DNA of 48,024 nucleotides from Streptomyces tateyamensis (GCF_003205575.1 NZ_PYBW01000029.1:1-48024), one strand, 5' to 3'. Shown: positions 40,196-48,024, counted from the first letter of the stretch. Numbers and translations: made by a program. The notes: generated from the letters alone by a model not told the origin.

Positions 40196-40801
40196 TCAGT
40201 TCGCTTCCGGCCATGAGGGGCAGCGCCAGGTGGAGCCGTCCCATTCGATGAGGAAGGGCTGAGCGTGGGGCAGGGGTGTTCCCCAGACGGCGGCTCCGAG
40301 GGTGCAGAGCTGGCCGAGTGCGACGGTGAGGCTGGCGACGTGGCCGACGACGGCGACGGTCTCGCCCCGGTGCTGCTCGGCGATGACCTGGAACACTCTG
40401 CCCATGCGTGCTGTGACCGCGAAGCCCGTCTCGCCGTCCGCGACCTGCTGCGCCAGGTCGTTGTCGACCACCCAGGAGCGGAGCACGTCGGCGGTCTGCC
40501 GTCGGACGGCTGGGTCGTTGCTTCCCTCGTGCCTGCCGATGCCGACCTCCACGAGGTCGGGCAGGGCGTGGACCTCGACGCCGGCAGCGGTGGCCAGCAT
40601 TTGGGCCGTCTGCCGTGCGCGCAAGGCCGTGCTGGAGTAGACCGCGCCGATCCGCTCGCCGACCAGGGTCCGGGCCGCGAGAGCAGCCTGCTCGTGGCCT
40701 CGCTCGGTCAGCGCAGCGCTCGGCACGGACCCGGCGATGTTGTCGGTGACGTTCTGCGACTCGCCGTGTCGCAGGCACCACACCCGAACCCGTTCGCTCA
40801 T
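40196..40801 (-). CDS. Histidine phosphatase family protein
   Basis: A 201-residue phosphoglycerate-mutase-like phosphatase. The catalytic LRHGESQN is at residues 10-17, SSTALRARQTAQML (second Arg) near 55, a central LVEVGIGRHEGSND acid/base region, and VVGHVASLTVALGQL with the second catalytic His. It dephosphorylates an unknown small phosphate ester through a phosphohistidine. ATG at 40801 overlaps the stop of a short coding-like stretch upstream (ATGA), suggesting it was coupled to a gene now damaged. Confidence 0.9.
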   Translation of the reverse strand: MSERVRVWCLRHGESQNVTDNIAGSVPSAALTERGHEQAALAARTLVGERIGAVYSSTALRARQTAQMLATAAGVEVHALPDLVEVGIGRHEGSNDPAVRRQTADVLRSWVVDNDLAQQVADGETGFAVTARMGRVFQVIAEQHRGETVAVVGHVASLTVALGQLCTLGAAVWGTPLPHAQPFLIEWDGSTWRCPSWPEAN

Positions 40802-40926
40802 GCCACCAGTTCCCCTCGCTCGACCAGGACGCCGTTCTCGAACTTCGCGCCGGCCCGGACCAGGGGAACCAGGTGGGCCCCGGTGATCGCGCGCCAGCGG
40901 GCCTGATCGGACCCGACGAGCTCTGG
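40798..40926 (-). pseudogene. 42-codon remnant between GNAT and histidine phosphatase genes
   Basis: Directly after the GNAT stop codon, and in the same frame, 42 codons read on: PELVGSDQARWRAITGAHLV, then PLVRAGAKFENGVLVERGEL and VA, ending in a TGA that overlaps the phosphatase ATG. The composition looks like a real protein C-terminus, but I cannot name its family. It could be the tail of a deleted gene or a C-terminal extension of the GNAT protein cut off by an in-frame stop. Confidence 0.4.
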
Positions 40927-41370
40927 TCAGGCGAGGCGCAGGTCGACGTAGGCGATGGTGTCGCCCGGGAGGACGTAGCGGTCGATCTCGACGAAGCCGT
41001 GGGTCTCGGCGAACCGCAGGCCGTCCTCGTTGGAGGCCAGGACGACGGTCTCGATGGTGGTGGCGCCCAATGCGCGGGCACGCTCCAGTGCGCGCTGGTA
41101 GAGCTGCTCGCCGAAGCCCTGGTGACGGAGGGCGGGGAGGACCCGGGCAATCACGGTGGCGGTGGACGGGCTGTCGCTGGCCGGCGGGCGTACGGTCGTG
41201 CAGCCCACCGGCTCGCCTTCGAGGTACGCGACCTCCAAGCAGTTACGCCCGGCCCGCTCGCGCACCTCGTCAAGTGACAGGGTGTCGGTCGCGATGATCA
41301 CGTTATGGACGTGTTGCCAGTCGGCGAGCATGGCATCGCCTACCGGCTCTGCGAAGCTGAGCTTGGTCAT
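40927..41370 (-). CDS. GNAT-family N-acetyltransferase
   Basis: A 147-residue GNAT protein: VIARVLPALRHQGFGEQLYQ is the acetyl-CoA-binding motif A (RHQGFG, near 75-90), and ETVVLASNEDGLRFAETHGFVEI is motif B. A substrate cannot be inferred. The ATG at 41370 is preferred over an upstream TTG at 41406; no good ribosome-binding site is visible for either. The stop is followed by an in-frame coding-like tail (40798-40926). Confidence 0.85.
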   Translation of the reverse strand: MTKLSFAEPVGDAMLADWQHVHNVIIATDTLSLDEVRERAGRNCLEVAYLEGEPVGCTTVRPPASDSPSTATVIARVLPALRHQGFGEQLYQRALERARALGATTIETVVLASNEDGLRFAETHGFVEIDRYVLPGDTIAYVDLRLA

Positions 41371-41642
41371 CGCAGTAGGAGAACCGCTCACCCCGCGAGC
41401 CGTCAACCGGATAACCCAGTCACGCGCGCCGGGGATCCCTTGGCATCACTCATCTAGCGCCAGAGGCAGACCGCCGCCACTGCCAGAGCTGAGCGGTCGC
41501 CTCAGGTTCGGCTTCCAGCCGCGCGTGACCGACTCTGCCGGCCGCTGCCTGCGGAGCACTGGGCTCCGCACTTCCGTCGCGCCGCTCGGGCCCGGCCCGC
41601 ATGCCCGGCTCCCCACCCTCGCTGGTGACGGTCCGCGCACTG

Positions 41643-42626
41643 TCACCAGCGGGGGTGGACCTGCTCCCGCAGCCGGGTGTCGTACAGCTCCCTGACGGCC
41701 GCCAGTGTGCTCGCGGGCAGCGGGGCCAGATCGGCCGCCCGCGCGTTGTCGCGGGCCTGGGCGGGGTTGCGGGCGCCAGGGATCACCGTGCTGACGCCAG
41801 GCTGTTGGATGATCCAGCGCAGTGCGGTCTGAGCCGCGGTGGCGCCTTCCGGGGCCAGGCCGCCGAATTCGGCGGCTGCCTCGACTCCGGTGGCGTAGTC
41901 CACCCCGGAGAAGGTCTCGCCCTGGTCGAAGGCCTCGCCCTGCCGGTTGTAGGTGCGGTGGTCCTCGGGCGCGAACCGCGTCTGCGCGGTGTACCGGCCG
42001 CTGAGCAGGCCGGAGGCGAGCGGGACCCGGGCGATGATGCCCACCCCGGCCTGCAGTGCCGCGGGCAGCACCTGCTCCAACGGCTTCAGCCGGAACGCGT
42101 TCAGGATGATCTGCACGCTCGCCACACCTGGACGCGCGATGGCGGTCAGGGCTTCCGAGCAGGTCTCCACGCTGACTCCGTAGGCGCCGATCCGCTCCTC
42201 GGCGACCAGGGTGTCGAGCGCGTCGAAGACCTCGTCGGAGGAGTAGACCGGGGTGGGCGGGCAGTGCAGCTGCACCAGATCGAGTTGGTCCGTTCCGAGG
42301 TTCTCGCGGGAACGGTCGGCCCAGAGGCGGAAGTTGTCGAGGGTGTAGTTCGCCGGCCGCTGCTCGACCCGGCGGCCGAACTTGGTGGCGACGAACACGC
42401 CGCTGTCCGGACGTTCCTTCAGGAAACGCCCGATCAACCGCTCGCTCCGGCCGTCGCCGTACACGTCGGCTGTGTCGAAAAAGGTGACCCCGGCCTCCAC
42501 CGAGGCCTCAAGGACGGCGAGGGCGTCGCTCTCGCGGACATCTCCCCAGTCGGCACCGAGCTGCCAGGTGCCCAGGCCGACGACGGAGACCGGACGGCCA
42601 GTACGGCCGAGTACGCGCTGTTCCAT
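41643..42626 (-). CDS. Aldo/keto reductase
   Basis: A 327-residue (beta/alpha)8 NADPH-dependent aldo/keto reductase. The catalytic tetrad is visible as FFDTADVYGDGRSE (Asp and Tyr), FVATKFGRR (Lys) and LVQLHCPP (His), and the cofactor-binding end is STVIPGARNPAQ. It belongs to the general YajO/Tas-like group of stress or broad-specificity reductases. ATG at 42626; the longer upstream frame has no similarity. The flanking 41371-41642 interval is empty as far as I can see. Confidence 0.92.
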   Translation of the reverse strand: MEQRVLGRTGRPVSVVGLGTWQLGADWGDVRESDALAVLEASVEAGVTFFDTADVYGDGRSERLIGRFLKERPDSGVFVATKFGRRVEQRPANYTLDNFRLWADRSRENLGTDQLDLVQLHCPPTPVYSSDEVFDALDTLVAEERIGAYGVSVETCSEALTAIARPGVASVQIILNAFRLKPLEQVLPAALQAGVGIIARVPLASGLLSGRYTAQTRFAPEDHRTYNRQGEAFDQGETFSGVDYATGVEAAAEFGGLAPEGATAAQTALRWIIQQPGVSTVIPGARNPAQARDNARAADLAPLPASTLAAVRELYDTRLREQVHPRW

Positions 42627-42728
42627 ACCCCGATCGTCCCACCTCAGCCAGCCGGGCGCAGACCAGGCCCGCCACTCGCGTGTGTCCGATCCACGCCGCC
42701 GCCTCGGACGGTCAGTCAAGGCCCGTCC

Positions 42729-43134
42729 TCAGCCCGGCCGGGGACAGGAGGCGATCTTCGTGGGATCGGTGATGCTGCGGCGGGCCAGGACCCAGTGCTT
42801 GCGGTCTACGACAAGGACCAGGTCAGCCATCCTTGTGAAGCCGTGCTGGAGGACTACCGGGCCCGGCGCGGGTGCGGTGATGTGCGCGTAGGCCTGGCGG
42901 GCGGCTTCGGTGACCTGTTCGTCGACGCGCAGCTCGCGGTCCTCGTCGCCGATGTACATCGGCAACCGCACCTGACGGTCAATCACCTCACGCAGGGCGG
43001 GCAAAGCGGGGCGGCTGCCGGGCCAGGTCAGTCAGCAGCGCGCAGGCGTACGGGCCGAACACGTCGTCGCCCAGGTAGTGCGGAACGGTGGCGAGGATGA
43101 GGTCGGCTGCCGCGGGCCTGGCGTGCTTTCTGCC
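42729..43134 (-). pseudogene. Frameshifted hypothetical protein gene
   Basis: Two minus-strand frames read as one protein. The first gives ARPAAADLILATVPHYLGDD, then VFGPYACALLTDLARQPP and a stop at 42988-42990. The second gives PALREVIDRQVRLPMYIGDE, then DRELRVDEQVTEAARQAYAH, to 42729. Removing one C from the CCCC run near 43006-43010 joins them as DLARQPPALPALREV. I do not recognise the family. The true N-terminus is uncertain because the open frame runs into the promoter of the divergent gene at 43235. It may be a pseudogene or a sequencing error. Confidence 0.5.
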
Positions 43135-43234
43135 CGAGCCTGGTCGGTCGACGCGAGTCCATTTCGCGCTTCGTGGCTTCCTTCCCCCGTTCCTGTAGCC
43201 GCGTGCCGCCGAGCCTGCTGCTAGCGTCCCCGCC

Positions 43235-44803
43235 ATGACAGGCCGCGACCGTGCCCTCCAGCTCCTGCGCCGACGCCCCGATCTGGCGGACTGCGCGGCA
43301 TACCCGTTCGACGTCGACCTCGCGCGCGCCGAGCACGGCGAGGCCGTCCGCCTGGCCTCCGGTGCGGCGCTGGAGGCGGTGGCGGGGGACGACACCGGGG
43401 GGACGTTCTTCGTGTGCGCGGGTGGGCAGGTTTTGTACGCGAGCTCGGAAGGCGAGGCTGGGCTGATCGCCGACAGTGTGGACGAGGCCCTGGAAGTGCT
43501 TATCGGCCTTCCGGGCTGGCACGACTACACCGGCCTAGCCCCCGACGTCGACGACACCGCACTGGCGGCCGCGGTGGCTGAGACCGAGGGGAACCTCCGT
43601 GAGTACTACGGCCCGGATCTCGACGCCGACCGCAGTGCCCTGTTGACCGCACTGGGCCTGCGCGAGGTCCCGCAACCTCAGCTGATCCGGCGTCTGCACC
43701 GGGCGCTGCTGCGCACCGAGCCGGACTTCCTGCTCCTCAACGCCGAGGAGGGGTGCGCGTACACGCTGCTGGACCGGCTGCCGCGCCCGCCGCTGTGGCA
43801 GACCGTCCTCGAGCCCGGTCAGGCGGATCTGGCCCTGCTGCGCGCCGATCGAACCCGCTGGCCCGAGGTGGCGGCCGACGCGGCGCGACGGGCGACGGCC
43901 CTGCGCGCGGCCCAGTACGACCGGCGCGACACTGACCTGTCGTTCCTGCGCGTTCTGCTCCAGCACGAGGCCCAGCACGGCGCCACGGAGGAGCTGCGCC
44001 TGGCCGCCGTGCTCGTGGGCCTGCACGGGCAGCAGCAGGACCATCAGCTCCTGCACTCGCTCCGCGCGGCGAGCTACGACGTCCTCTGCCACCTCGGCGG
44101 TTTCCCCGACATCGCAGCGGAGTTGAGCACGTGGGCGGCCGAGTTCGACGAGTCCAACCACGGTGCGGACCCGGAGGACGAGCCTGAGTTCACCTGGGCC
44201 GAGCTGGCACGCCGTCAGGGGCGGACCGAGTTGGCCAGAGCCGCGCTGCTGCGCCTGCTCGACGACGCCGGACCGCGTGATGCCGCCCTGCTCGCAGGCC
44301 TTGCCGACGAACTCACGCAGCTCGGGGACTTCACCCAAGCCGCTCGCGCCCGACACTTGTACGCGTCCCTCCAGGACGACCCAACGCGGCGCGGTGCGGC
44401 CCTGACCGATCTTGCCTCGCTGCAGCGGCGCGCAGGCGACGTCGAGGCAGCCGGGCGCTCCGTACAGCGGGCCGTCGCAGTCCTCGACGGCCCGCAACCA
44501 GCGGCGGCCACAGACCAACTGGCACTCGACCTCAACCTCCCGGAACCACAGCCCACTACTCTCGCTTGGCGCACACTGGGTCTCGGCCTGAGCGTCACCG
44601 AGGAGCACTTCCGCATCGCCCAGGAAGCCACGACGGTCGGCCTGCATGCCGTCGCGCGGGCCTCGCTCGCGGCTGGGACCGCGTTGCTGCTCGAGCTGCC
44701 CCGTCCGACAGAGGCGCTGCACCAGCTGGCCCGGGAGACAACGCAGATGCTGGACGGCGCTCTATCGCCCATTGCCGATCAGCGCGACAGCGCGGGTGGC
44801 TGA
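43235..44803 (+). CDS. Hypothetical protein with helical-repeat C-terminal region
   Basis: A 522-residue cytoplasmic protein I cannot assign. The N-terminal 120 residues (AALEAVAGDDTGGTFFVCAG, EALEVLIGLPGWHDYTG) resemble SMI1/SUKH-like modules found in many Streptomyces hypothetical proteins. The C-terminal part (about 310-500) is a series of paired amphipathic helices, such as RTELARAALLRLLDDA and GDVEAAGRSVQRAVAVL, suggestive of TPR-like repeats. No transmembrane segment or signal peptide is seen. TAGCGT lies 7 nt before the ATG with no ribosome-binding site, pointing to a leaderless transcript. Confidence 0.75.
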   Translation: MTGRDRALQLLRRRPDLADCAAYPFDVDLARAEHGEAVRLASGAALEAVAGDDTGGTFFVCAGGQVLYASSEGEAGLIADSVDEALEVLIGLPGWHDYTGLAPDVDDTALAAAVAETEGNLREYYGPDLDADRSALLTALGLREVPQPQLIRRLHRALLRTEPDFLLLNAEEGCAYTLLDRLPRPPLWQTVLEPGQADLALLRADRTRWPEVAADAARRATALRAAQYDRRDTDLSFLRVLLQHEAQHGATEELRLAAVLVGLHGQQQDHQLLHSLRAASYDVLCHLGGFPDIAAELSTWAAEFDESNHGADPEDEPEFTWAELARRQGRTELARAALLRLLDDAGPRDAALLAGLADELTQLGDFTQAARARHLYASLQDDPTRRGAALTDLASLQRRAGDVEAAGRSVQRAVAVLDGPQPAAATDQLALDLNLPEPQPTTLAWRTLGLGLSVTEEHFRIAQEATTVGLHAVARASLAAGTALLLELPRPTEALHQLARETTQMLDGALSPIADQRDSAGG

Positions 44804-44887
44804 CGGCTCCTTCGGGCGAGCCAGGTGCGGGGCGCCCTGGGAAGTTGGACGGCTGAGAGCCAGCAAGGAGCCCGGTAGCCTGACGAT

Positions 44888-45817
44888 ATGATTGACGATC
44901 AGCGTGCGGCCGGAGCCGTGGTCGGCTCTGCCGTGGGGGACGCGTTGGGAGCCCCGTTCGAGTTCGGCCCTGCCGGGGCGTTCTCGAGCCGCTTCGCTGT
45001 GTCGGCGCCCGGCGGCGAGATGTGTGGGGGCGGTGGCTGGGATGCTGGCGAGGCTACGGACGACACGCAGATGGCCGTCATGGTCGCCGAGTCGCTGCTG
45101 GAGCGCGGCGGGTTGGACCTGCCGGACATCTTCGCGCGCTTCCAGCGCTGGGCGGCGTCCGAGCCCAAGGACATCGGGGTGCAGACGGAGGACGTCCTGA
45201 CCAACGGCATGCCGTGGGACCTCGCCTCGGCCGTCCACTTCCAGGTCAACCTGCGCGCCGCCGGCAACGGTTCGCTGATGAGGGCCGCGACCTCGGCGGT
45301 GTACTTCGCCCGCGACGGCAGGCAGGCGACGATGGATGCCGCCCGCCGGATCTCGGCCTTGACCCACGGCGATGGCGCGGCCTGGGAAGGCACCGTCATC
45401 TTCCACGAGCTGGTCCGCCTCGCCCTGGCCGGCGACGACCCGCTGGCCGCCCTCCCGGAGATCCTCACCCACGTCGACGCGCACCACCGCGAGCGCTACG
45501 AAGCCGTCCTCGCGCCCACCTGGCATCCCGACGACGCCACCGAGTTCAACGGCGCGGTCTGGCCCTGCCTGGGCTCCGCCGTCTGGGCGGTACGCACCAC
45601 GACCTCGTTCGAGGCGGCGGTGCGGGCGGCAGTCGACCTCGGCGGCGACACCGACACGGTCGCTGCCGTCACCGGCGGCCTGGCCGGCGCGATCCACGGA
45701 CTCGACGCCATCCCCACCCGCTGGACCGAGCCCCTCCACATTCCGCTACCCGGCCACGCCGGGCGCGTCCTGCGCCTGCCGGAGATGCTCGACCTCACGC
45801 GCCGTCTCACTGCCTGA
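44888..45817 (+). CDS. ADP-ribosylglycohydrolase (DraG-like)
   Basis: A 309-residue ADP-ribosylglycohydrolase fold protein: VVGSAVGDALGAPFEFG near the N-terminus, the metal-binding ATDDTQMAVM (near 56) and the C-terminal LGGDTDTVAAVTGGLAGAIHG with the second Asp cluster. These enzymes remove ADP-ribose from Arg or other acceptors using Mg2+ or Mn2+. TAGCCT ends 6 nt before the ATG and there is no ribosome-binding site, so it is probably leaderless. It may reverse a regulatory or toxin ADP-ribosylation; no transferase gene is adjacent. Confidence 0.92.
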   Translation: MIDDQRAAGAVVGSAVGDALGAPFEFGPAGAFSSRFAVSAPGGEMCGGGGWDAGEATDDTQMAVMVAESLLERGGLDLPDIFARFQRWAASEPKDIGVQTEDVLTNGMPWDLASAVHFQVNLRAAGNGSLMRAATSAVYFARDGRQATMDAARRISALTHGDGAAWEGTVIFHELVRLALAGDDPLAALPEILTHVDAHHRERYEAVLAPTWHPDDATEFNGAVWPCLGSAVWAVRTTTSFEAAVRAAVDLGGDTDTVAAVTGGLAGAIHGLDAIPTRWTEPLHIPLPGHAGRVLRLPEMLDLTRRLTA

Positions 45818-45885
45818 ACAGCCGTGCTCCAATCCGGAGGCTCGACCCCAGTGCCACAGTGTGGTGCTGATGGCGGACCCGAACT

Positions 45886-45982
45886 TCAGGTGACCGTTGG
45901 GGCTGGCCGGGACTCGTAGAAGGTCCCGTCGCGGAGCATGGCGAACGGGACGTCGACCCGGCATCCGGCCAGGCAGAGCAGA
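45886..45982 (-). pseudogene. IS110-family transposase, C-terminal tail
   Basis: The minus strand reads LLCLAGCRVDVPFAMLRDG, then TFYESRPAPTVT and a stop at 45886. The RVDVxFAMLRDGTFYE pattern is the usual end of IS110-family transposases. No further transposase sequence is found upstream. It is a residual fragment in the interval 45818-46070. Confidence 0.65.
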
Positions 45983-46070
45983 CCCGGCGTGGGTCGTTCA
46001 CTCGCGAGGCTCTGTCAGGGTCGGCGAGTACGGTGCGGCGCAATGTGAGCTTCCGCTGTAGGGAGGATCC

Positions 46071-46829
46071 TTGGGAGCCAAGACCGGTCTGCTCGTGTAC
46101 GCCGACGGGGAGGTGCCGGGCCTGTTGAAGCAGGTCGGCGTCGCGGACGTGGAACGGACGGCCGCGATGATGCGACGCCTGTATCCGGGCTGGGCGGTCG
46201 AAGCGGCTGTTGGCTCGAACCTGTGGGAGGCGGTCTACCCTCCGGTCGGTCGGGCTTATGCGGGAAGTTGGCCGGGTGTGGAGCTGCTCTGCGATCGACG
46301 TGTGATGGTCGATCGTCCCTCGCAACTTCCTGAGGAGCTGGTGGCGGCGAGCGCGGGGCGGCGGCTGGTTCTGCATGCCATGCACAGCGTGGTCGACTGG
46401 CTGTCCTTCGCCGTCTGGGAGGACGGACGTCTCCTCCGGTCGCTGAGCCTGTCCCCGGACAGCGGGATCGTCGAGAACATCGGCGAGCCGCTTCCCTTCG
46501 AGCTGCCCTACTGGAAGGGGGAGCGCCCGGCCCAGATCATTCCGTGGCCGGATGTGGAGGAGAAGCCGTACCCGCTGCCCTTCCATCCGCTGGTGATGGG
46601 CGAAGATGCGCTGCGCGCTCTCTGCGGGTTCGTTGCGGAGGGCCGCCCGGATCCCAGTGACGTCGACGCCGAAGCCATCGACCTTCATGGCTTCCTCGTC
46701 CGGGATCCGAACGCTCCGGATCCCGCCGTGAGGGAGGCCGCGCTCCGGGCAGCCGTGGCGGCCATGGGTCCGCCGCGTACCTATGTGCTCGGCCCCGACG
46801 GCACGTTGACCAGGCGGGAGGTCTTGTAG
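46071..46829 (+). CDS. DUF6928-like hypothetical protein
   Basis: A 252-residue soluble protein with the features I associate with the actinobacterial DUF6928 group: N-terminal MGAKTGLLVYADG, a central LVLHAMHSVVDWLSFAVWED followed by SLSLSPDSGIVENIGEPLPF, and PYPLPFHPLVMGEDALRAL. Function is unknown. A TTG at 46071 is taken as the start because GGGAGGA ends 4 nt upstream and the family N-terminus begins there. Confidence 0.82.
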   Translation: MGAKTGLLVYADGEVPGLLKQVGVADVERTAAMMRRLYPGWAVEAAVGSNLWEAVYPPVGRAYAGSWPGVELLCDRRVMVDRPSQLPEELVAASAGRRLVLHAMHSVVDWLSFAVWEDGRLLRSLSLSPDSGIVENIGEPLPFELPYWKGERPAQIIPWPDVEEKPYPLPFHPLVMGEDALRALCGFVAEGRPDPSDVDAEAIDLHGFLVRDPNAPDPAVREAALRAAVAAMGPPRTYVLGPDGTLTRREVL

Positions 46830-46878
46830 CTCGTGAGCTTCACGGTGACCGAGGTGCACGGGCACGCAGCCGCTCAGC

Positions 46879-47124
46879 GTGCTCCTCGATCCCGATGTTC
46901 GCGGGACAGCGGCATGCGTGGAGGCACAGGGGATCGTTGTTGGGCCGTGGACCGGTCTGGGGGTCGGTAGTCAGGAAGCGTCGACAGTCAGGGCGGTCTG
47001 CGGTGATCCGCTCGTGATCGATCCGCCTCGGAACTACATCAACCCCGTCATCGCCCCCGTAGCCTCATCGTGGCGCCGCATCGACGCCTGTCTCGCTCCG
47101 CTGCTGTCCGGCCCGGATGCCTGA
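46879..47124 (+). CDS. Small hypothetical protein, doubtful
   Basis: An 81-codon frame (VEAQGIVVGPWTGLGVGSQE, then IDPPRNYINPVIAPVASSWR) with protein-like composition but no ribosome-binding site at its GTG. A different frame directly after the preceding stop reads VSFTVTEVHGHAAAQ, which could be the true N-terminus joined by a frameshift near 46875. It may be a small real gene, a fragment or chance. No family was recognised. Confidence 0.3.
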   Translation: MLLDPDVRGTAACVEAQGIVVGPWTGLGVGSQEASTVRAVCGDPLVIDPPRNYINPVIAPVASSWRRIDACLAPLLSGPDA

Positions 47125-47402
47125 CACCTGACGCGACGTGATCGGCTCTGGCCAGGCCCTGTGCATCGCGACGAACCGGGCCGGACTCACCCGCCCCGTC
47201 AGCCCGCCAGTCACAGCCGTCTCCCACCCTCGTCCGCTTGAGATGCCCCTGACGCCGTCACTGGCCAAGGGCCGCACGGCCTCTGCCCTGGCGGGACATG
47301 CGAGCCCCTTCGGCTTTGGTGACCTCGTCCTCAGGGGCTGCGTCACGGCATCGGGCTGCCGTCCGCCCTCAGGCCTGCCGCCACGATCATTCCGCAGGGC
47401 GG
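47125..47402. other. Intergenic region before the TetR gene
   Basis: About 280 bp with no supported gene, promoter or hairpin. It lies between the doubtful small frame and the end of the convergent TetR-family gene. Confidence 0.4.
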
Positions 47403-47984
47403 TCAGACCATGAGTGCCGCGACGACCTGGCGGATGCGCTCGCGCGGCTCGGGGCCACCGGGCCACGCGGTCATGAGCAGGTGGTGAGTGGTGCCGGCCA
47501 CGGCGAGCGCCAGGGCACCGCAGTCGCGCGCGGCGGGCACCCGCCCGAGCTGCTGTTCGGCCCGCAGGTACGCGGCGAGGGAGTCCTCGAAGGTGTCGAA
47601 GCTCGGCGCTCCCCGCTCCCAGGCTTCGCGGATCCGCGCCGAGGCCGCGGGGCGGGTCAGGGCGAGGGCGGCCAGTGCGGGCCCGGGGGAGTCGAGCAGC
47701 AGCAGGGCGGCGGCAGTCAGGTGCTCACCGACGACGCCCTCCCCGGCCAGGGCCGGCAGAGCGGCGACCGCTTCCCCGAGCTGCTGGAAGCGGCGCAGCA
47801 CCAACTGGGCCACGAAGTCGTCCAGGTCGGTGAAGTGGCTGTGCAGGATGCCCTTCGCGCAGCCGGCCTCACTGGTGACGGCCCGGCTGGTGAGAGCCCC
47901 GGGGCCGTCGCGGCCCAGGATGCGTTCGGCCGCGTCGAAAAGCCGCTCCCGCACTCCGGCGATCGCCACACCTCGCGGAGACAT
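47403..47984 (-). CDS. TetR-family transcriptional regulator
   Basis: A 193-residue one-component regulator. The N-terminal DNA-binding domain reads RERLFDAAERILGRDGPGAL, TSRAVTSEAGCAKGILHSHF and TDLDDFVAQLV, the usual TetR helix-turn-helix with the GxLxxHF signature. The C-terminal ligand domain (about 60-190) is Ala/Leu-rich. ATG at 47984 was chosen because GGAGGAGG lies just upstream; the earlier start would overlap the operator. A perfect palindrome at 48007-48024 lies about 23 nt upstream and is the likely autoregulatory site. The target genes may lie beyond the right edge. Confidence 0.92.
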   Translation of the reverse strand: MSPRGVAIAGVRERLFDAAERILGRDGPGALTSRAVTSEAGCAKGILHSHFTDLDDFVAQLVLRRFQQLGEAVAALPALAGEGVVGEHLTAAALLLLDSPGPALAALALTRPAASARIREAWERGAPSFDTFEDSLAAYLRAEQQLGRVPAARDCGALALAVAGTTHHLLMTAWPGGPEPRERIRQVVAALMV

Positions 47985-48006
47985 TCGGCTCCTCCTCCAT
48001 TGCCAG

Positions 48007-48024
48007 TATGGGCGCTTGCCCATA
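48007..48024. promoter_or_regulatory. Palindromic operator candidate for the TetR regulator
   Basis: TATGGGC-GCTT-GCCCATA is a perfect 7-bp inverted repeat with a 4-nt centre, directly upstream of the TetR-family start and touching the window edge, so it may extend further. Position, length and symmetry fit a TetR operator. Confidence 0.7.

Noticed and set aside
46830..46878. Short frame VSFTVTEVHGHAAAQ directly after the DUF6928-like gene as a separate gene
   Set aside because: It runs only a short way before losing protein-like content. It is mentioned only as a possible frameshifted start of the doubtful frame at 46879.

Overview
The window comes from a filamentous actinomycete of the Streptomyces/Kitasatospora type. 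It has very high GC, third codon positions that are almost always G or C, GTG and TTG starts, GTGA/ATGA/TGATG stop-start couplings, many apparently leaderless genes, and family content (PaaX-type regulator, srsABC-like phenolic-lipid genes, DUF6928-like protein) typical of that group. No rRNA, tRNA or CRISPR array was recognised.

Layout. (1) 1-1353: end of a HAD-like gene, a strong hairpin, a cold-shock gene with a structured leader, and a small Tudor/KOW-like protein. (2) 1384-10826: an aryl-CoA catabolic island. A minus-strand operon encodes an FAH-type hydrolase, a cupin, a TesB-type thioesterase, an aryl-CoA ligase, a fused flavin hydroxylase/old-yellow-enzyme of the salicylyl-CoA 5-hydroxylase / 2-aminobenzoyl-CoA monooxygenase-reductase type, and a PaaX-like regulator. 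A Rid-family protein and an amidohydrolase diverge from it across a short AT-rich promoter region. (3) 10885-27597: a co-directional minus-strand cluster of twelve genes without any PKS or NRPS megaenzyme. It encodes an isochorismatase-fold hydrolase, HypE, HypF, an ATP-grasp ligase, a double ATP-grasp ligase, an MFS exporter, a PLP decarboxylase, a membrane di-iron desaturase/hydroxylase, both subunits of B12-dependent glutamate mutase, a class III aminotransferase and a quinone-oxidoreductase-like enzyme. This looks like an undescribed biosynthetic gene cluster and is the most interesting part of the window.

(4) 28755-32909: a GNAT gene, then an srsA-srsB-srsC-like type III PKS operon (PKS, ICMT-like methyltransferase, flavoprotein hydroxylase). 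A UbiA prenyltransferase gene diverges from it across a perfect palindrome, and both divergent starts have a -10-like box 6 nt upstream. (5) 32984-43134: a zone rich in gene debris. It holds a 5'-truncated P450, an intact ACP, a 3'-truncated ketosynthase, a stand-alone condensation protein, an IclR C-terminal fragment, a uronate-dehydrogenase-like gene, a frameshifted DoxX-like fragment, a secreted three-repeat lectin-like protein, a truncated IS5-type transposase and other small remnants. (6) 43235-48024: ordinary accessory genes (hypothetical repeat protein, ADP-ribosylglycohydrolase, IS110 tail, DUF6928-like protein, TetR regulator with a palindromic operator at the window edge).

How the genes may work together (inference). 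In region 2 an ortho-substituted benzoate is activated to its CoA ester, hydroxylated, hydrolysed from CoA, ring-opened by the cupin and cleaved by the FAH hydrolase. In region 3 glutamate is rearranged to 3-methylaspartate, decarboxylated and/or transaminated to a beta-amino building block, and joined by up to three ATP-grasp active sites. HypF and HypE would supply a carbamoyl-derived cyano or thiocyanate unit, and the MFS protein would export the product.
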